Source: Peptoniphilus_A sp022767005 (GTDB taxonomy: Bacteria > Bacillota > Clostridia > Tissierellales > Peptoniphilaceae). From it: DNA of 64,000 nucleotides. Positions 33,396 to 41,153 of the stretch are shown in pieces; position 1 is the first letter of the stretch, and each line of letters starts with the position of its first letter. The stretch spans positions 124,001-188,000 of the forward strand of contig NZ_JBNPOJ010000001.1 of NCBI RefSeq assembly GCF_050315115.1. The letters are read 5' to 3'. The notes below the pieces were generated by a model. The model was not told the origin of the DNA. It worked only from the letters and a program-made list of their open reading frames with translations, and ran no database searches. A program made the translations under genes and the position numbers.

Positions 33396-35252
33396 TTGTT
33401 TTGTCCAAAATGTGGGAATCCTGTCTCTAGAGATGACAACTTTTGTGCTTCCTGTGGTCACAATTTAAAAGATGTAAAAGTCAATATTACATCAAATTCA
33501 TCAATAAAAAAAGAAAATACTGCTAAAGTTGAAAAAACAAGTGAACACACTAGAGTATTTAATCCAAAATCCCTTGATGGCATTGACACTACTGACGAAC
33601 TCAAAAATATTATTGCTGAGGTTGATAGAAAAATTTCTAAAAATATTGAAGAATACGAAAAAAGTAGTGTCCAAGCAAAATCCACTGCAAGAGAAAGAAA
33701 ACTTAAAGAATCTCCTTCAAAGAATATTGATATAAAAAAAGAATCTAAAACATCTGAAAATGAATATGATGCTGATGATGCAAAAAAAGCTGATAAAGCA
33801 TTTTTAGATGCAAATAAGGAATCAAAACTCGAATCAGGAATGAGTCAAAAAGAATTAATAAGAAGAGTTCAAGAAGAACTTAAAAAGTCAAATTTCGACG
33901 AAAGTTCAAAGAAACCTTCTGATTTAAAAGACATTTCTGCAGAAGAAATTCCTTTAGACAGTTCAATTGATAATTCTGAAAGATTTCATAGTAATGTGGA
34001 TTTTCAAAATGAAAGTCCTAAAAAATTTTCTTTAAGAGAAAAATGGAAAAATTTTATAAATGAAGAGGACGACGAATTTTCAATTTTTTCAAGCATTAAA
34101 GACGATAGCAAGAAAAAGGAAAATGCGAGAAATTTAGAAATTAGTAAATCTGTTGAGGATTCTGAAAAATCTTTTGAAAATACTCTTTCTACACCAAAAA
34201 TTGACATTGAAGATGCCATTAAAAAGTCTGAAGATGCAAAGAAGAAAAAAAAGGATGATTTAAGTAATAAATCTCAAAATGTAAAAAAGAAACCTCAAGA
34301 ATTTCAAAATAAAAATAAAGATTTAGCGGAAAAAAGTTTCAATGATACAAACATTAATACCACAAAAGAAGATAAATCTAATGAGTTTAAGGCTAATTCT
34401 AAAGATTTTAAATCAAAGAATAATTCTGAGCTTTCTGAAAAACTCAACAGTATAAAAATACCTAAACAAGGAGAAACTTCTAAGAATTCTGATAAGCATA
34501 CAATTAATAAAAAAAATATTAAACCTAAAAACTTAAAGAATTTATTTAGTTTTAAAGATAATGGCGAAAAACCTGTAAAAGAAATAGAATCTGTAGATTC
34601 AAAAGTTGACAAAGCTATTGAAAATAATCTTTCCAAAAAGGTAAATGATATGGAATCAAAAATTTCTAAATCATCTTTAGATTCCCTCGACAAAATAATG
34701 GAAGTTTTAAGTAATATTACTGACAAAATTTCTAACTATATTGGGGACTTTGGTTCAAAGGAAAGTAAAATTTTAATTGGAATTGGTACAATATTAAATG
34801 CAATTGCACTTTTAATTGGCAGTGGATCTTTTAAGTTTATTTTAATACTATTTTTAATACTTAAACTTGTATTTGATTACTTAGAATTTTATATCCCACT
34901 TAATATTGCAACTGATAGAGATGAAATTGACACAAGTTATCCTGAAGTCAAAAAATTTGCTCTTATAAACTGGATAATATGCAAAGTATTTTTATTTATT
35001 GGATTTATTATCTCACCTTTTGGTGGATTCTTTAAATACAATATGTTGCAAGCACTTACTGCAATGCCTCTTGCTACATTAATATTAGTTATATTATCCC
35101 TTCTCATTGCAATAACTCTTTATAAAGAAGAATTTGTTGGAAGATCAAAAATTAATTTCATTGGCTGGTATGTAATTGCTTTTACGCTTTTTGAACTTCT
35201 ATTTAAGATGATATGGTTTATAATTAATTTTATTTTCGTAACACTTTTTTAA
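33396..35252 (+). CDS. Zinc-ribbon membrane protein with long charged linker, function unknown
   Basis: About 618 residues. The N-terminal zinc ribbon reads FCPKCG ... FCASCG (CxxC-x11-CxxC). About residues 40-440 are low-complexity Lys/Asp/Ser/Glu, predicted disordered. The last 160 residues hold about four or five membrane segments (for example KILIGIGTILNAIALLIG). The start is placed at TTG 33396, because GAAGGTG lies just upstream of it and inside the longer reading frame. The ATG at 33378 has no site. The plan (zinc ribbon, linker, DUF4064/YIP1-like membrane part) is common in Clostridia, but the role is unknown. A terminator follows. Confidence 0.7.
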   Translation: MFCPKCGNPVSRDDNFCASCGHNLKDVKVNITSNSSIKKENTAKVEKTSEHTRVFNPKSLDGIDTTDELKNIIAEVDRKISKNIEEYEKSSVQAKSTARERKLKESPSKNIDIKKESKTSENEYDADDAKKADKAFLDANKESKLESGMSQKELIRRVQEELKKSNFDESSKKPSDLKDISAEEIPLDSSIDNSERFHSNVDFQNESPKKFSLREKWKNFINEEDDEFSIFSSIKDDSKKKENARNLEISKSVEDSEKSFENTLSTPKIDIEDAIKKSEDAKKKKKDDLSNKSQNVKKKPQEFQNKNKDLAEKSFNDTNINTTKEDKSNEFKANSKDFKSKNNSELSEKLNSIKIPKQGETSKNSDKHTINKKNIKPKNLKNLFSFKDNGEKPVKEIESVDSKVDKAIENNLSKKVNDMESKISKSSLDSLDKIMEVLSNITDKISNYIGDFGSKESKILIGIGTILNAIALLIGSGSFKFILILFLILKLVFDYLEFYIPLNIATDRDEIDTSYPEVKKFALINWIICKVFLFIGFIISPFGGFFKYNMLQALTAMPLATLILVILSLLIAITLYKEEFVGRSKINFIGWYVIAFTLFELLFKMIWFIINFIFVTLF

Positions 35253-35256
35253 ACTC

Positions 35257-35298
35257 AAGGAGAATGGTTAAATTATTTTTAACTACTCTCCTTTTTTA
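35257..35298 (+). terminator. Terminator of the zinc-ribbon membrane protein gene
   Basis: AAGGAGA-a-TGGTTAAA/TTTAACTA-c-TCTCCTT stem followed by T6. Confidence 0.85.
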
Positions 35299-35346
35299 TT
35301 TATTAATTTATTTATTTTTAAAAGTTCAATACAATTTTTATTACAT

Positions 35347-36387
35347 TTAATAATAACTTTTATAATCTGTTTCAAAATATTTTTTTAATTCCCTTGGTTT
35401 GTAAATTCCCTTGTCTGTTACAAAGCCTGTGATTAGTTCTGGAGGTGTTATATCAAAAGAAGGATAAATTGCCTTTACTCCCTTTGCAGTGTGATTGCCT
35501 AACACAAGGGATGGATCTCTCATTTCAATCACTATGTCCTCTTTTTTCTTTTTTCCCATATCGGGCATTCCCGTCACATAAAAAGGAACATTAAATTCAC
35601 GAGCAACAATTGCAATTTGGTGTGTGCCAACTTTATTCGCAACATGACCGTCAAGTGTAATTGTATCTGTCGCCGATGTGAATACATCTATTCCTATATT
35701 TTCCATAGTGTAGGCAACCATATTATCTGTTATTACATATGTATCAAATCCCATTTCATTTATGCAAGTTGCAGTAAGTCTTGCTCCTTGATAATAAGGT
35801 CTAGTTTCTGTGCAGTAAAATTTTACATTTTTACCTTGCTCCTTTAAAGTTCTAGTCATAGTTCCAATAATCGTTTCTGCAAAACATTGTGTCAATACTT
35901 TTCCGCCATCAGGGATTACATCACATAGATATTTTGCAACTTCATTCATTGCATTATATCTTCTATTTAGTGAATTTATAGATTCTTGAAAAACTGCATC
36001 TACAACATCTTCTCTATTTTTAATTGCTCTTCTAGCAGCTTTAATTGATCCCTCAGTTACTTTTTTAAGTCTACTTGATGTAGTAGGTCTTGCAGTGGAA
36101 ATTGTATGGGCAGCTTCTTCTAAAAATTTTATTAACTCCACTCCCTTTAAATTCCTTCCTTCATAAGCTGCAAGTGCCATTCCCATGCCTGCTGCAGTGT
36201 AAGGACCTGCTGATTGAGTTACCATGTCCTTTATGGCTCTTGCAACATCCTTATAACTATTACAAATTTCAAATCTTATTTCCCTTGGATAGACCCTTCT
36301 GTCCAAAATTCTTACTTTTCCCTCTTCATACCAAGCTACATTTTCATATCTAAGCATAAAGGGCATATCATAATCTTGTCTTTCCAT
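35347..36387 (-). CDS. Sugar-1-phosphate isomerase of the MtnA/DrdI (eIF2B-like) family
   Basis: 346 residues. Family marks: catalytic Cys in LTQCFAE, TETRPYYQGARLTA, ITDNMVAYTM, catalytic Asp in SATDTITLDGHVANKVGTH, and the C-terminal SFDITPPELITGFVTDKGIY. This family isomerises 5-methylthioribose-1-P (MtnA) or 5-deoxyribose-1-P (DrdI) to the ribulose form. Compared with classic MtnA, THCN is TQCF and GCDR is ATDT, so the pocket differs. The gene follows a nucleoside phosphorylase by 3 bases, and a class II aldolase diverges from the pair. That set fits the anaerobic DHAP shunt. Ribose-1,5-bisphosphate isomerase is the alternative. Confidence 0.82.
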   Translation of the reverse strand: MERQDYDMPFMLRYENVAWYEEGKVRILDRRVYPREIRFEICNSYKDVARAIKDMVTQSAGPYTAAGMGMALAAYEGRNLKGVELIKFLEEAAHTISTARPTTSSRLKKVTEGSIKAARRAIKNREDVVDAVFQESINSLNRRYNAMNEVAKYLCDVIPDGGKVLTQCFAETIIGTMTRTLKEQGKNVKFYCTETRPYYQGARLTATCINEMGFDTYVITDNMVAYTMENIGIDVFTSATDTITLDGHVANKVGTHQIAIVAREFNVPFYVTGMPDMGKKKKEDIVIEMRDPSLVLGNHTAKGVKAIYPSFDITPPELITGFVTDKGIYKPRELKKYFETDYKSYY

Positions 36388-36390
36388 TTA

Positions 36391-37218
36391 TTATTTCAAC
36401 TCCCCAATAATATCAATGATTAAATTTTTTAATTTTGGTGAAACTTCTCTAGCCACATCTTCAACCTCACTTCCATCCATATTTTCTATTCGATCAGAAG
36501 AATAATTTGATGCAACTGAAAATGCAAGGACCTTTATACCACAATGACCTGCCGTCAATGTTTCTGTAATAGTTGACATCCCAACTAAATCGCCACCTAA
36601 ATTTCTTATTGCACGAATTTCTGATGGCGTTTCAAAAAATGGGCCCAATGTGAAGAAATAAACTCCTTCCTTTAGTTCAATTCTTAACTTTATTGCAGAT
36701 TTTTTTGCTATATTTCGAAGACTTTTGTCGTACAATTTGTCAATTGGATAAAATCTATTGCCAAATTCAGATAAATTATTTCCTCTAGTTGGACTTATTC
36801 CAGCAAAATTTATGTGATCAGTTATTAGGCAAATATCTCCAGGATGAAAATTGTAATTCACTGCACCAGCTGCATTTGTAAGAATTAATTCTTTCACGCC
36901 AAGAAGTTTTAAAACATAGACTGGCGTCGCAAGCTCGTTAAAATCATAACCTTCGTAATAATGAAATCTTTTAGTCATGCAAATTACAAATTTACCCTTT
37001 AATTTCCCAAAAATAAATTTTCCACTGTCTTCACTTACAGTTGAAATCAAAAAATTTGGGACATCTTTATAATTAATTTCAATTTTATCTTCAATTTCAT
37101 CTAAAAGTTTTTCAAGACCTGTGCCGAGAATTATTGCAATCTCAGGTTTTATTTTTATTTTTTTCAAAATATAATCAGCACTTTGTTTATAATTATCAAA
37201 AATCTTTTCTTTTAACAT
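36391..37218 (-). CDS. Purine nucleoside / methylthioadenosine phosphorylase (PNP family)
   Basis: 275 residues, trimeric PNP/MTAP superfamily. Motifs: IILGTGLEKLLDEI, the phosphate-binding KRFHYYEGYD, LTNAAGAVN, FFTLGPFFETPSEIRAI with the purine-site Glu, GMSTITETLTA and SVASNYS. The ribosyl-contact segment is GMSTITET, close to the GMSTVPE of PNPs and unlike the DMTTMPE common in MTAPs. Substrate is therefore uncertain: inosine/guanosine by motif, MTA or 5'-deoxyadenosine by operon context. GGAGAG site before the ATG, and a -35-like TTGACA in the shared divergent promoter. Confidence 0.85.
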   Translation of the reverse strand: MLKEKIFDNYKQSADYILKKIKIKPEIAIILGTGLEKLLDEIEDKIEINYKDVPNFLISTVSEDSGKFIFGKLKGKFVICMTKRFHYYEGYDFNELATPVYVLKLLGVKELILTNAAGAVNYNFHPGDICLITDHINFAGISPTRGNNLSEFGNRFYPIDKLYDKSLRNIAKKSAIKLRIELKEGVYFFTLGPFFETPSEIRAIRNLGGDLVGMSTITETLTAGHCGIKVLAFSVASNYSSDRIENMDGSEVEDVAREVSPKLKNLIIDIIGELK

Positions 37219-37312
37219 AACTTCTCTCCATTCATTTATGATTTTAGTCTAACACAGCATAATAAATTGTCAATTAGAAGAAAAATGTGATAAATTATAT
37301 TTGAGGTGCAAA
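37219..37312. promoter_or_regulatory. Back-to-back divergent promoters of the nucleoside-salvage cluster
   Basis: The minus-strand -35 TTGACA (37268-37273) and the plus-strand -35 TTGTCA (37267-37272) overlap by five bases. Minus: 16-base spacer to TAGACT (37246-37251). Plus: 16-base spacer to GATAAA (37289-37294). RNA polymerase could occupy only one at a time, so the phosphorylase-isomerase pair and the aldolase are probably co-regulated. No further operator is evident. Confidence 0.6.
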
Positions 37313-37900
37313 ATGAATTATAGAAAACTTTTAGTAAAATATGGGAAAAAACTTTTAGATAAAAAACTAGTTGCAGGAACAAGTGGCAACTTGAGCCTCC
37401 GTGGCGAAAATGGGGAAACATTTTACATCACTCCAAGTGGAATGGATTATTTAGACATCTCAGAAGAGGACATAGTAAAAATAAACTTTGATGGCAAAAC
37501 TATTGAAGGTGATAAAAAACCTTCTTCAGAGTGGCAAATGCACGCAGAAATTTATAAAAATTATCCAAATTACAATGCCATTGTCCACACTCACTCACCT
37601 ATTGCAACTGCCTTTGCAGTTTGTAATAAAAAAATTCCAAGGATTTTAATTGAAATGGACGCTTTTTTAGGTGGCGAAATAGAAGTTGCACCCTTTCACG
37701 AGGCAGGGTCTCTTGAACTTGCAAAATCTGTTCTTCCTTATTTAAAAAGTTCAAATTCATGTCTAATGGCAAATCACGGCGTGGTCTGCTGTGGAATAGA
37801 TTTAAATAGAGCTTTTTTATCAGCAGAATATTTAGAGGATGCTGCAAAAATTTATTATTATTCACTTAACATTGGCAATCCAAAAATTATTTCAAAATAA
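37313..37900 (+). CDS. Class II (L-fuculose-phosphate-type) aldolase
   Basis: 195 residues of the AraD/FucA family. Zinc ligands HTHS (about 88-91) and NHG (about 151-153), catalytic Glu in SSEWQMH, and GTSGNLSLR for phosphate binding. These enzymes cleave ketose-1-phosphates to DHAP and an aldehyde, which here would be 5-methylthioribulose-1-P or 5-deoxyribulose-1-P made by the divergent isomerase. It is shorter than AraD (about 230). The start is the ATG at 37313, with GAGGTG 4 bases upstream. A TTG at 37301 is inside that site. No fucose or arabinose genes lie nearby. Confidence 0.85.
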   Translation: MNYRKLLVKYGKKLLDKKLVAGTSGNLSLRGENGETFYITPSGMDYLDISEEDIVKINFDGKTIEGDKKPSSEWQMHAEIYKNYPNYNAIVHTHSPIATAFAVCNKKIPRILIEMDAFLGGEIEVAPFHEAGSLELAKSVLPYLKSSNSCLMANHGVVCCGIDLNRAFLSAEYLEDAAKIYYYSLNIGNPKIISK

Positions 37901-37915
37901 ATATAAAGACGCAAA

Positions 37916-37942
37916 AACCGAGCAATATGCTCGGCCCTTTTT
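37916..37942. terminator. Bidirectional terminator between aldolase and phaC
   Basis: CCGAGCA-ATA-TGCTCGG stem followed by CCCTTTTT on the plus strand and by TTTTTGC on the minus strand. It serves both convergent genes. Confidence 0.9.
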
Positions 37943-37956
37943 AATAAATTATAAAA

Positions 37957-39027
37957 TTATTTAGATTTTTTTGTCAAAAATTCGTTTATCTTTGGTGCAA
38001 CTTCTCTTTGACTTCTTCCAGATACAAATAGTCCAATATGACCTGTTTCAACTTCAACGAGTTCAACATCATCTGTACCAACAACTTTAGGAATTGGTCT
38101 TGTTGCATTTGGTGGAACTTGATTGTCCTTTGTACCCAAAATTGCAAGCACAGGACATTTTACATTTTTAAGATCCACTCTTTCTCCATCAAGATAAAAT
38201 TCTCCCTTGATTAAACTATTTTTATGATACATTTCTTCTTGAAACTCTTGGTAAGCTCGTCCAACTTGATCAGGTGAATCAAAGATCCAGTGTTCCATGC
38301 GAAGGAAGTTTGCAAGTTTGTTTGGATCATCAAGAGAATCAATTACACCAATGTATTTATCCACCATTAGATCAATTGGCTTTAAGAATACAAATCCTGC
38401 ATTCATAAATTCTCCTGGCACATTTCCAAAGGCCTTAACCATGTTTTCTGGATTTAAATATGGTCCCCATTTAAATAAAAGTCCATCATCAGTAGAAAAA
38501 TCAATTGGTGTTACAAGAGATACTAATGCGTTTACTTTTTCGCCATGAAGCGCTGTATAAATAAAGGAAAAAGTACCACCTTGACATATTCCTATAATAT
38601 TGATTTTTTCTATATTGTGTCTTCTTCTAACGATATCAACACAGTCATCGATGTAACCATTGATGTAATCATCTAAACCAATATATTTGTCGTCCATTGT
38701 AGGATATCCCCAATCAATGATGTAAATATCTTGTCCACCTTCTAATAGATTTTTAATGAGAGATCTATCTTCTTGCAAGTCCATCATGTATTGTTTGTTG
38801 ACAAGAGCATAAACAATTAATGTAGGAGTTTTATTAGGATCTTTAACCTTTGGTTCATAGTGATAAAGCTTCATCTTGTCTTCTGAAAAAATTAATTCTT
38901 TAGGAGTCGCATCAAATCCACTATAGTCTACATTCATAAGAGTGTCCACACCCTTTATAATCTTTTCGTAAGAATCGACCATATCGGACATTGACTTCAC
39001 ATAATCTATTCCAAATGCGTTTTTCAA
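37957..39027 (-). CDS. phaC: Class III polyhydroxyalkanoate synthase, catalytic subunit PhaC
   Basis: 356 residues, the length of class III PhaC (Chromatium/Thiocapsa type). The lipase-like box GICQGG carries the nucleophilic Cys, LGTKDNQVPP carries the catalytic Asp, and TGHIGLF carries the His. YIIDWGYPT and EHWIFDSPDQVGRAYQEF are typical of PhaC. It polymerises 3-hydroxyacyl-CoA into storage polyester with PhaE, encoded 15 bases upstream. The start is TTG at 39025-39027 after a strong AGGAGG. No acetoacetyl-CoA reductase or phasin is in the window, so monomer supply must come from elsewhere (for example, butyrate-pathway intermediates). Confidence 0.92.
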   Translation of the reverse strand: MKNAFGIDYVKSMSDMVDSYEKIIKGVDTLMNVDYSGFDATPKELIFSEDKMKLYHYEPKVKDPNKTPTLIVYALVNKQYMMDLQEDRSLIKNLLEGGQDIYIIDWGYPTMDDKYIGLDDYINGYIDDCVDIVRRRHNIEKINIIGICQGGTFSFIYTALHGEKVNALVSLVTPIDFSTDDGLLFKWGPYLNPENMVKAFGNVPGEFMNAGFVFLKPIDLMVDKYIGVIDSLDDPNKLANFLRMEHWIFDSPDQVGRAYQEFQEEMYHKNSLIKGEFYLDGERVDLKNVKCPVLAILGTKDNQVPPNATRPIPKVVGTDDVELVEVETGHIGLFVSGRSQREVAPKINEFLTKKSK

Positions 39028-39042
39028 ATTAATAACCTCCTA

Positions 39043-40101
39043 TTATTTATTTTCCTTTTTTTCTTCTTCATATTCTTTATCTCTAATATGTCTTTTTAAT
39101 TTTCTAACTTCTTTTTTAAGTTCATAAACAGTTTTATATAGTGAGTCCATATCGGAATTAGTTGGGATTGGAACCCATTTAAGTGACTCTTCAATAACTC
39201 TATCTAAGTCAATCTTCAATAACATTAGAGAGTCAACAAAGTTTCCTAAGAATTTAGAAAATTCGTCAGAATAGAACAACTTATCGAACTCTTCAGAAGT
39301 TTTTGCTTTCCAATAATTGTAAAATTCTTCAAAAGTCTTAGGTGCTTTTCCTTTTTTAATCATTTCAAAGCTTTCTTTTACAACATTTTCAGTTGATTCA
39401 TTGACTAAATTTGAAAGCATAATGCTAAGCTCTAAATAGTTACCTATAAAAGTAATCAATTTATCTATTGTTTTCATTTGCATTTCATAAGTGTTTCTAT
39501 CAATGCCAAATTGTGGAGCATTTAACATTTTTCCAAAAGTTTCACTATAATTTTTCTTCCACAATTTGAAAAATTCAAGATAACCCTTAGGATCATCAAG
39601 AGCCCCCTTCATGACACAATCTATTAACTCAGATGAATTGTCCATCCATGGACCATAAATTGCAATAAGCATATTCTTGTAACTTTCAGTAGCGCCCATA
39701 CATTGTTTTATTAAATTTTGCAAATCAACTGGTATATATGGGAAAAGATAGTTATTAATATATTGAAGTGAGCCCTCTTTATATTGTTTCATTATCTTTT
39801 CAAAACTTTCCTTAGTTGGTTCAATATCTTTTTCGTAAATATTTTTATAAAGTTCATAAATGCTGTAATAAAACTTAGATGTTTCCTTTATTTTCTGTGC
39901 AATTTCAGATGGTGAACCACTATAATTTAAGAAATCTGCTGAATTAAGATCCCCAAAAATCTTGTTGAAATTTGAAAAATATTCATTTTTAAATGGATTA
40001 TACTCATTTTCAGCAAAGGATTTAGCGTATTCTTGCCACATATCCATCATCTTTTTTTGTGAATTCATATACTCTTCAAAAAAATTATATTCTTTATCCA
40101 A
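39043..40101 (-). CDS. phaE: Class III PHA synthase subunit PhaE
   Basis: 352 residues, mainly helical and rich in aromatic and charged residues. Family pattern: MMDMWQEYAKSF near the N-terminus, FEEFYNYWKAKTSEEFDKLF around 260-280 and a Lys/Glu-rich C-terminus resembling PhaE/PhaR tails. It activates PhaC and sets the length of class III synthase. The start is TTG at 40099-40101 with AGGAGG upstream; there is no better ATG nearby. The assignment rests on adjacency to a clear class III phaC as well as on sequence. Confidence 0.85.
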   Translation of the reverse strand: MDKEYNFFEEYMNSQKKMMDMWQEYAKSFAENEYNPFKNEYFSNFNKIFGDLNSADFLNYSGSPSEIAQKIKETSKFYYSIYELYKNIYEKDIEPTKESFEKIMKQYKEGSLQYINNYLFPYIPVDLQNLIKQCMGATESYKNMLIAIYGPWMDNSSELIDCVMKGALDDPKGYLEFFKLWKKNYSETFGKMLNAPQFGIDRNTYEMQMKTIDKLITFIGNYLELSIMLSNLVNESTENVVKESFEMIKKGKAPKTFEEFYNYWKAKTSEEFDKLFYSDEFSKFLGNFVDSLMLLKIDLDRVIEESLKWVPIPTNSDMDSLYKTVYELKKEVRKLKRHIRDKEYEEEKKENK

Positions 40102-40227
40102 AGTAATTCCTCCTTTTATTTATTAAAATTAATTATCTACATTATGCTCTATTGTTTAATTATTATATACCCTTTTTTAATGTTATTAATAAGGTAATTT
40201 ATTATTTATTTTTCACGTTAAACTGAT

Positions 40228-40893
40228 TTATATAATTTTAGCTTTCTTAAATAAAATGTTTCCGTCATCATCTACGGCTACTCCAAAATAATTTGAATCA
40301 AAGACTTCTTTTAATTTATTTATTTCACTGGCATGAATAACAATTTCTTCACCAGTAAAATCAAAATCAATATCCTTTGACTTTAATAGTATAAATCTAT
40401 CATAACCCTCTTCACATAATTCATCTGGGTATTTCTTTTTTAGTGCTACAAGCATATAGCCAGAATCCAAAGTATTTTTGTAGGAATGATAATTTTTCGG
40501 TGAAATAGTAGACATTTTATGAGTAAAATTAGAATCTTTATATTTTTCTTCCAATTTTTCCCTTGTAATATTTTGAAGATTTTTTCCCCTATACTCCTTT
40601 AAGACAACAACTGTATCATTTATAATAACTTTCTTTGGATCTAAATAAAAATCCACATCATATGCTAAATTTTCGTCATCATCAGGAACTTTAATACTTC
40701 TATAAGCAACAAGTTTATCCCCATCATAAACTCCAATAAAAGCTCCTCCATTATCTATTAAATGTTCCAAATCACTTTTAGAGTCGTGTGAGAAAATTTC
40801 TTTATTTTCTATTCCTCCATAAACTTCCGAAGTAAGTTCATAAATTTCATCAATATGCTCTTTTTCTAAAAACTTAAAAATTAATTTTTTCAT
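40228..40893 (-). CDS. GNAT-family N-acetyltransferase
   Basis: 221 residues. Acetyl-CoA binding motif A appears as VVLKEYRGKNLQNITREKL (about 96-114), preceded by IGVYDGDKLVAYRSI and followed by the SPKNYHSYKN/GY end of the fold. The C-terminal 50 residues are an extra segment not needed for GNAT. Substrate unknown. ATG with weak site, monocistronic, divergent from gltS. Confidence 0.7.
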   Translation of the reverse strand: MKKLIFKFLEKEHIDEIYELTSEVYGGIENKEIFSHDSKSDLEHLIDNGGAFIGVYDGDKLVAYRSIKVPDDDENLAYDVDFYLDPKKVIINDTVVVLKEYRGKNLQNITREKLEEKYKDSNFTHKMSTISPKNYHSYKNTLDSGYMLVALKKKYPDELCEEGYDRFILLKSKDIDFDFTGEEIVIHASEINKLKEVFDSNYFGVAVDDDGNILFKKAKII

Positions 40894-41153
40894 AGTACCT
40901 CAATAATAATAATAAAATTTTATCTAAAAATATATTTTACGTAAAAATTTAGTAATTTTTTCTTTAACGCATTAGCATAAATAAAGTGTTTTTATAATTG
41001 TATAATAAAAATCAGAAATAATCTAGAGAATTATTTAAAAATCTATTTAACAAATTAAATTAGTAACTTCTAATCTTGAAGGAAAGGGATATAAATGTTA
41101 CTATTTTATTAGGTAGGTATCAATGCAATTATATATTTATTAAGGAGGAAATT
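40894..41153 (+). promoter_or_regulatory. gltS leader region with two very short reading frames
   Basis: 260 bases between divergent genes. A TTGTATAATAA -10-like element lies near 41000. The leader then holds ATG-TTA-CTA-TTT-TAT-TAG (about 41096) after an AAGGAAAGG site, and ATG-CAA-TTA-TAT-ATT-TAT-TAA (about 41123), whose stop is immediately followed by GGAGG of gltS. Such mini-cistrons can couple or tune translation, or they may be chance. Confidence 0.35.

Noticed and set aside
33458..34726. Several minus-strand open frames across the zinc-ribbon gene
   Set aside because: They follow from the Lys/Ser/Asp-rich composition of the plus-strand gene; none has a ribosome site or recognisable content.
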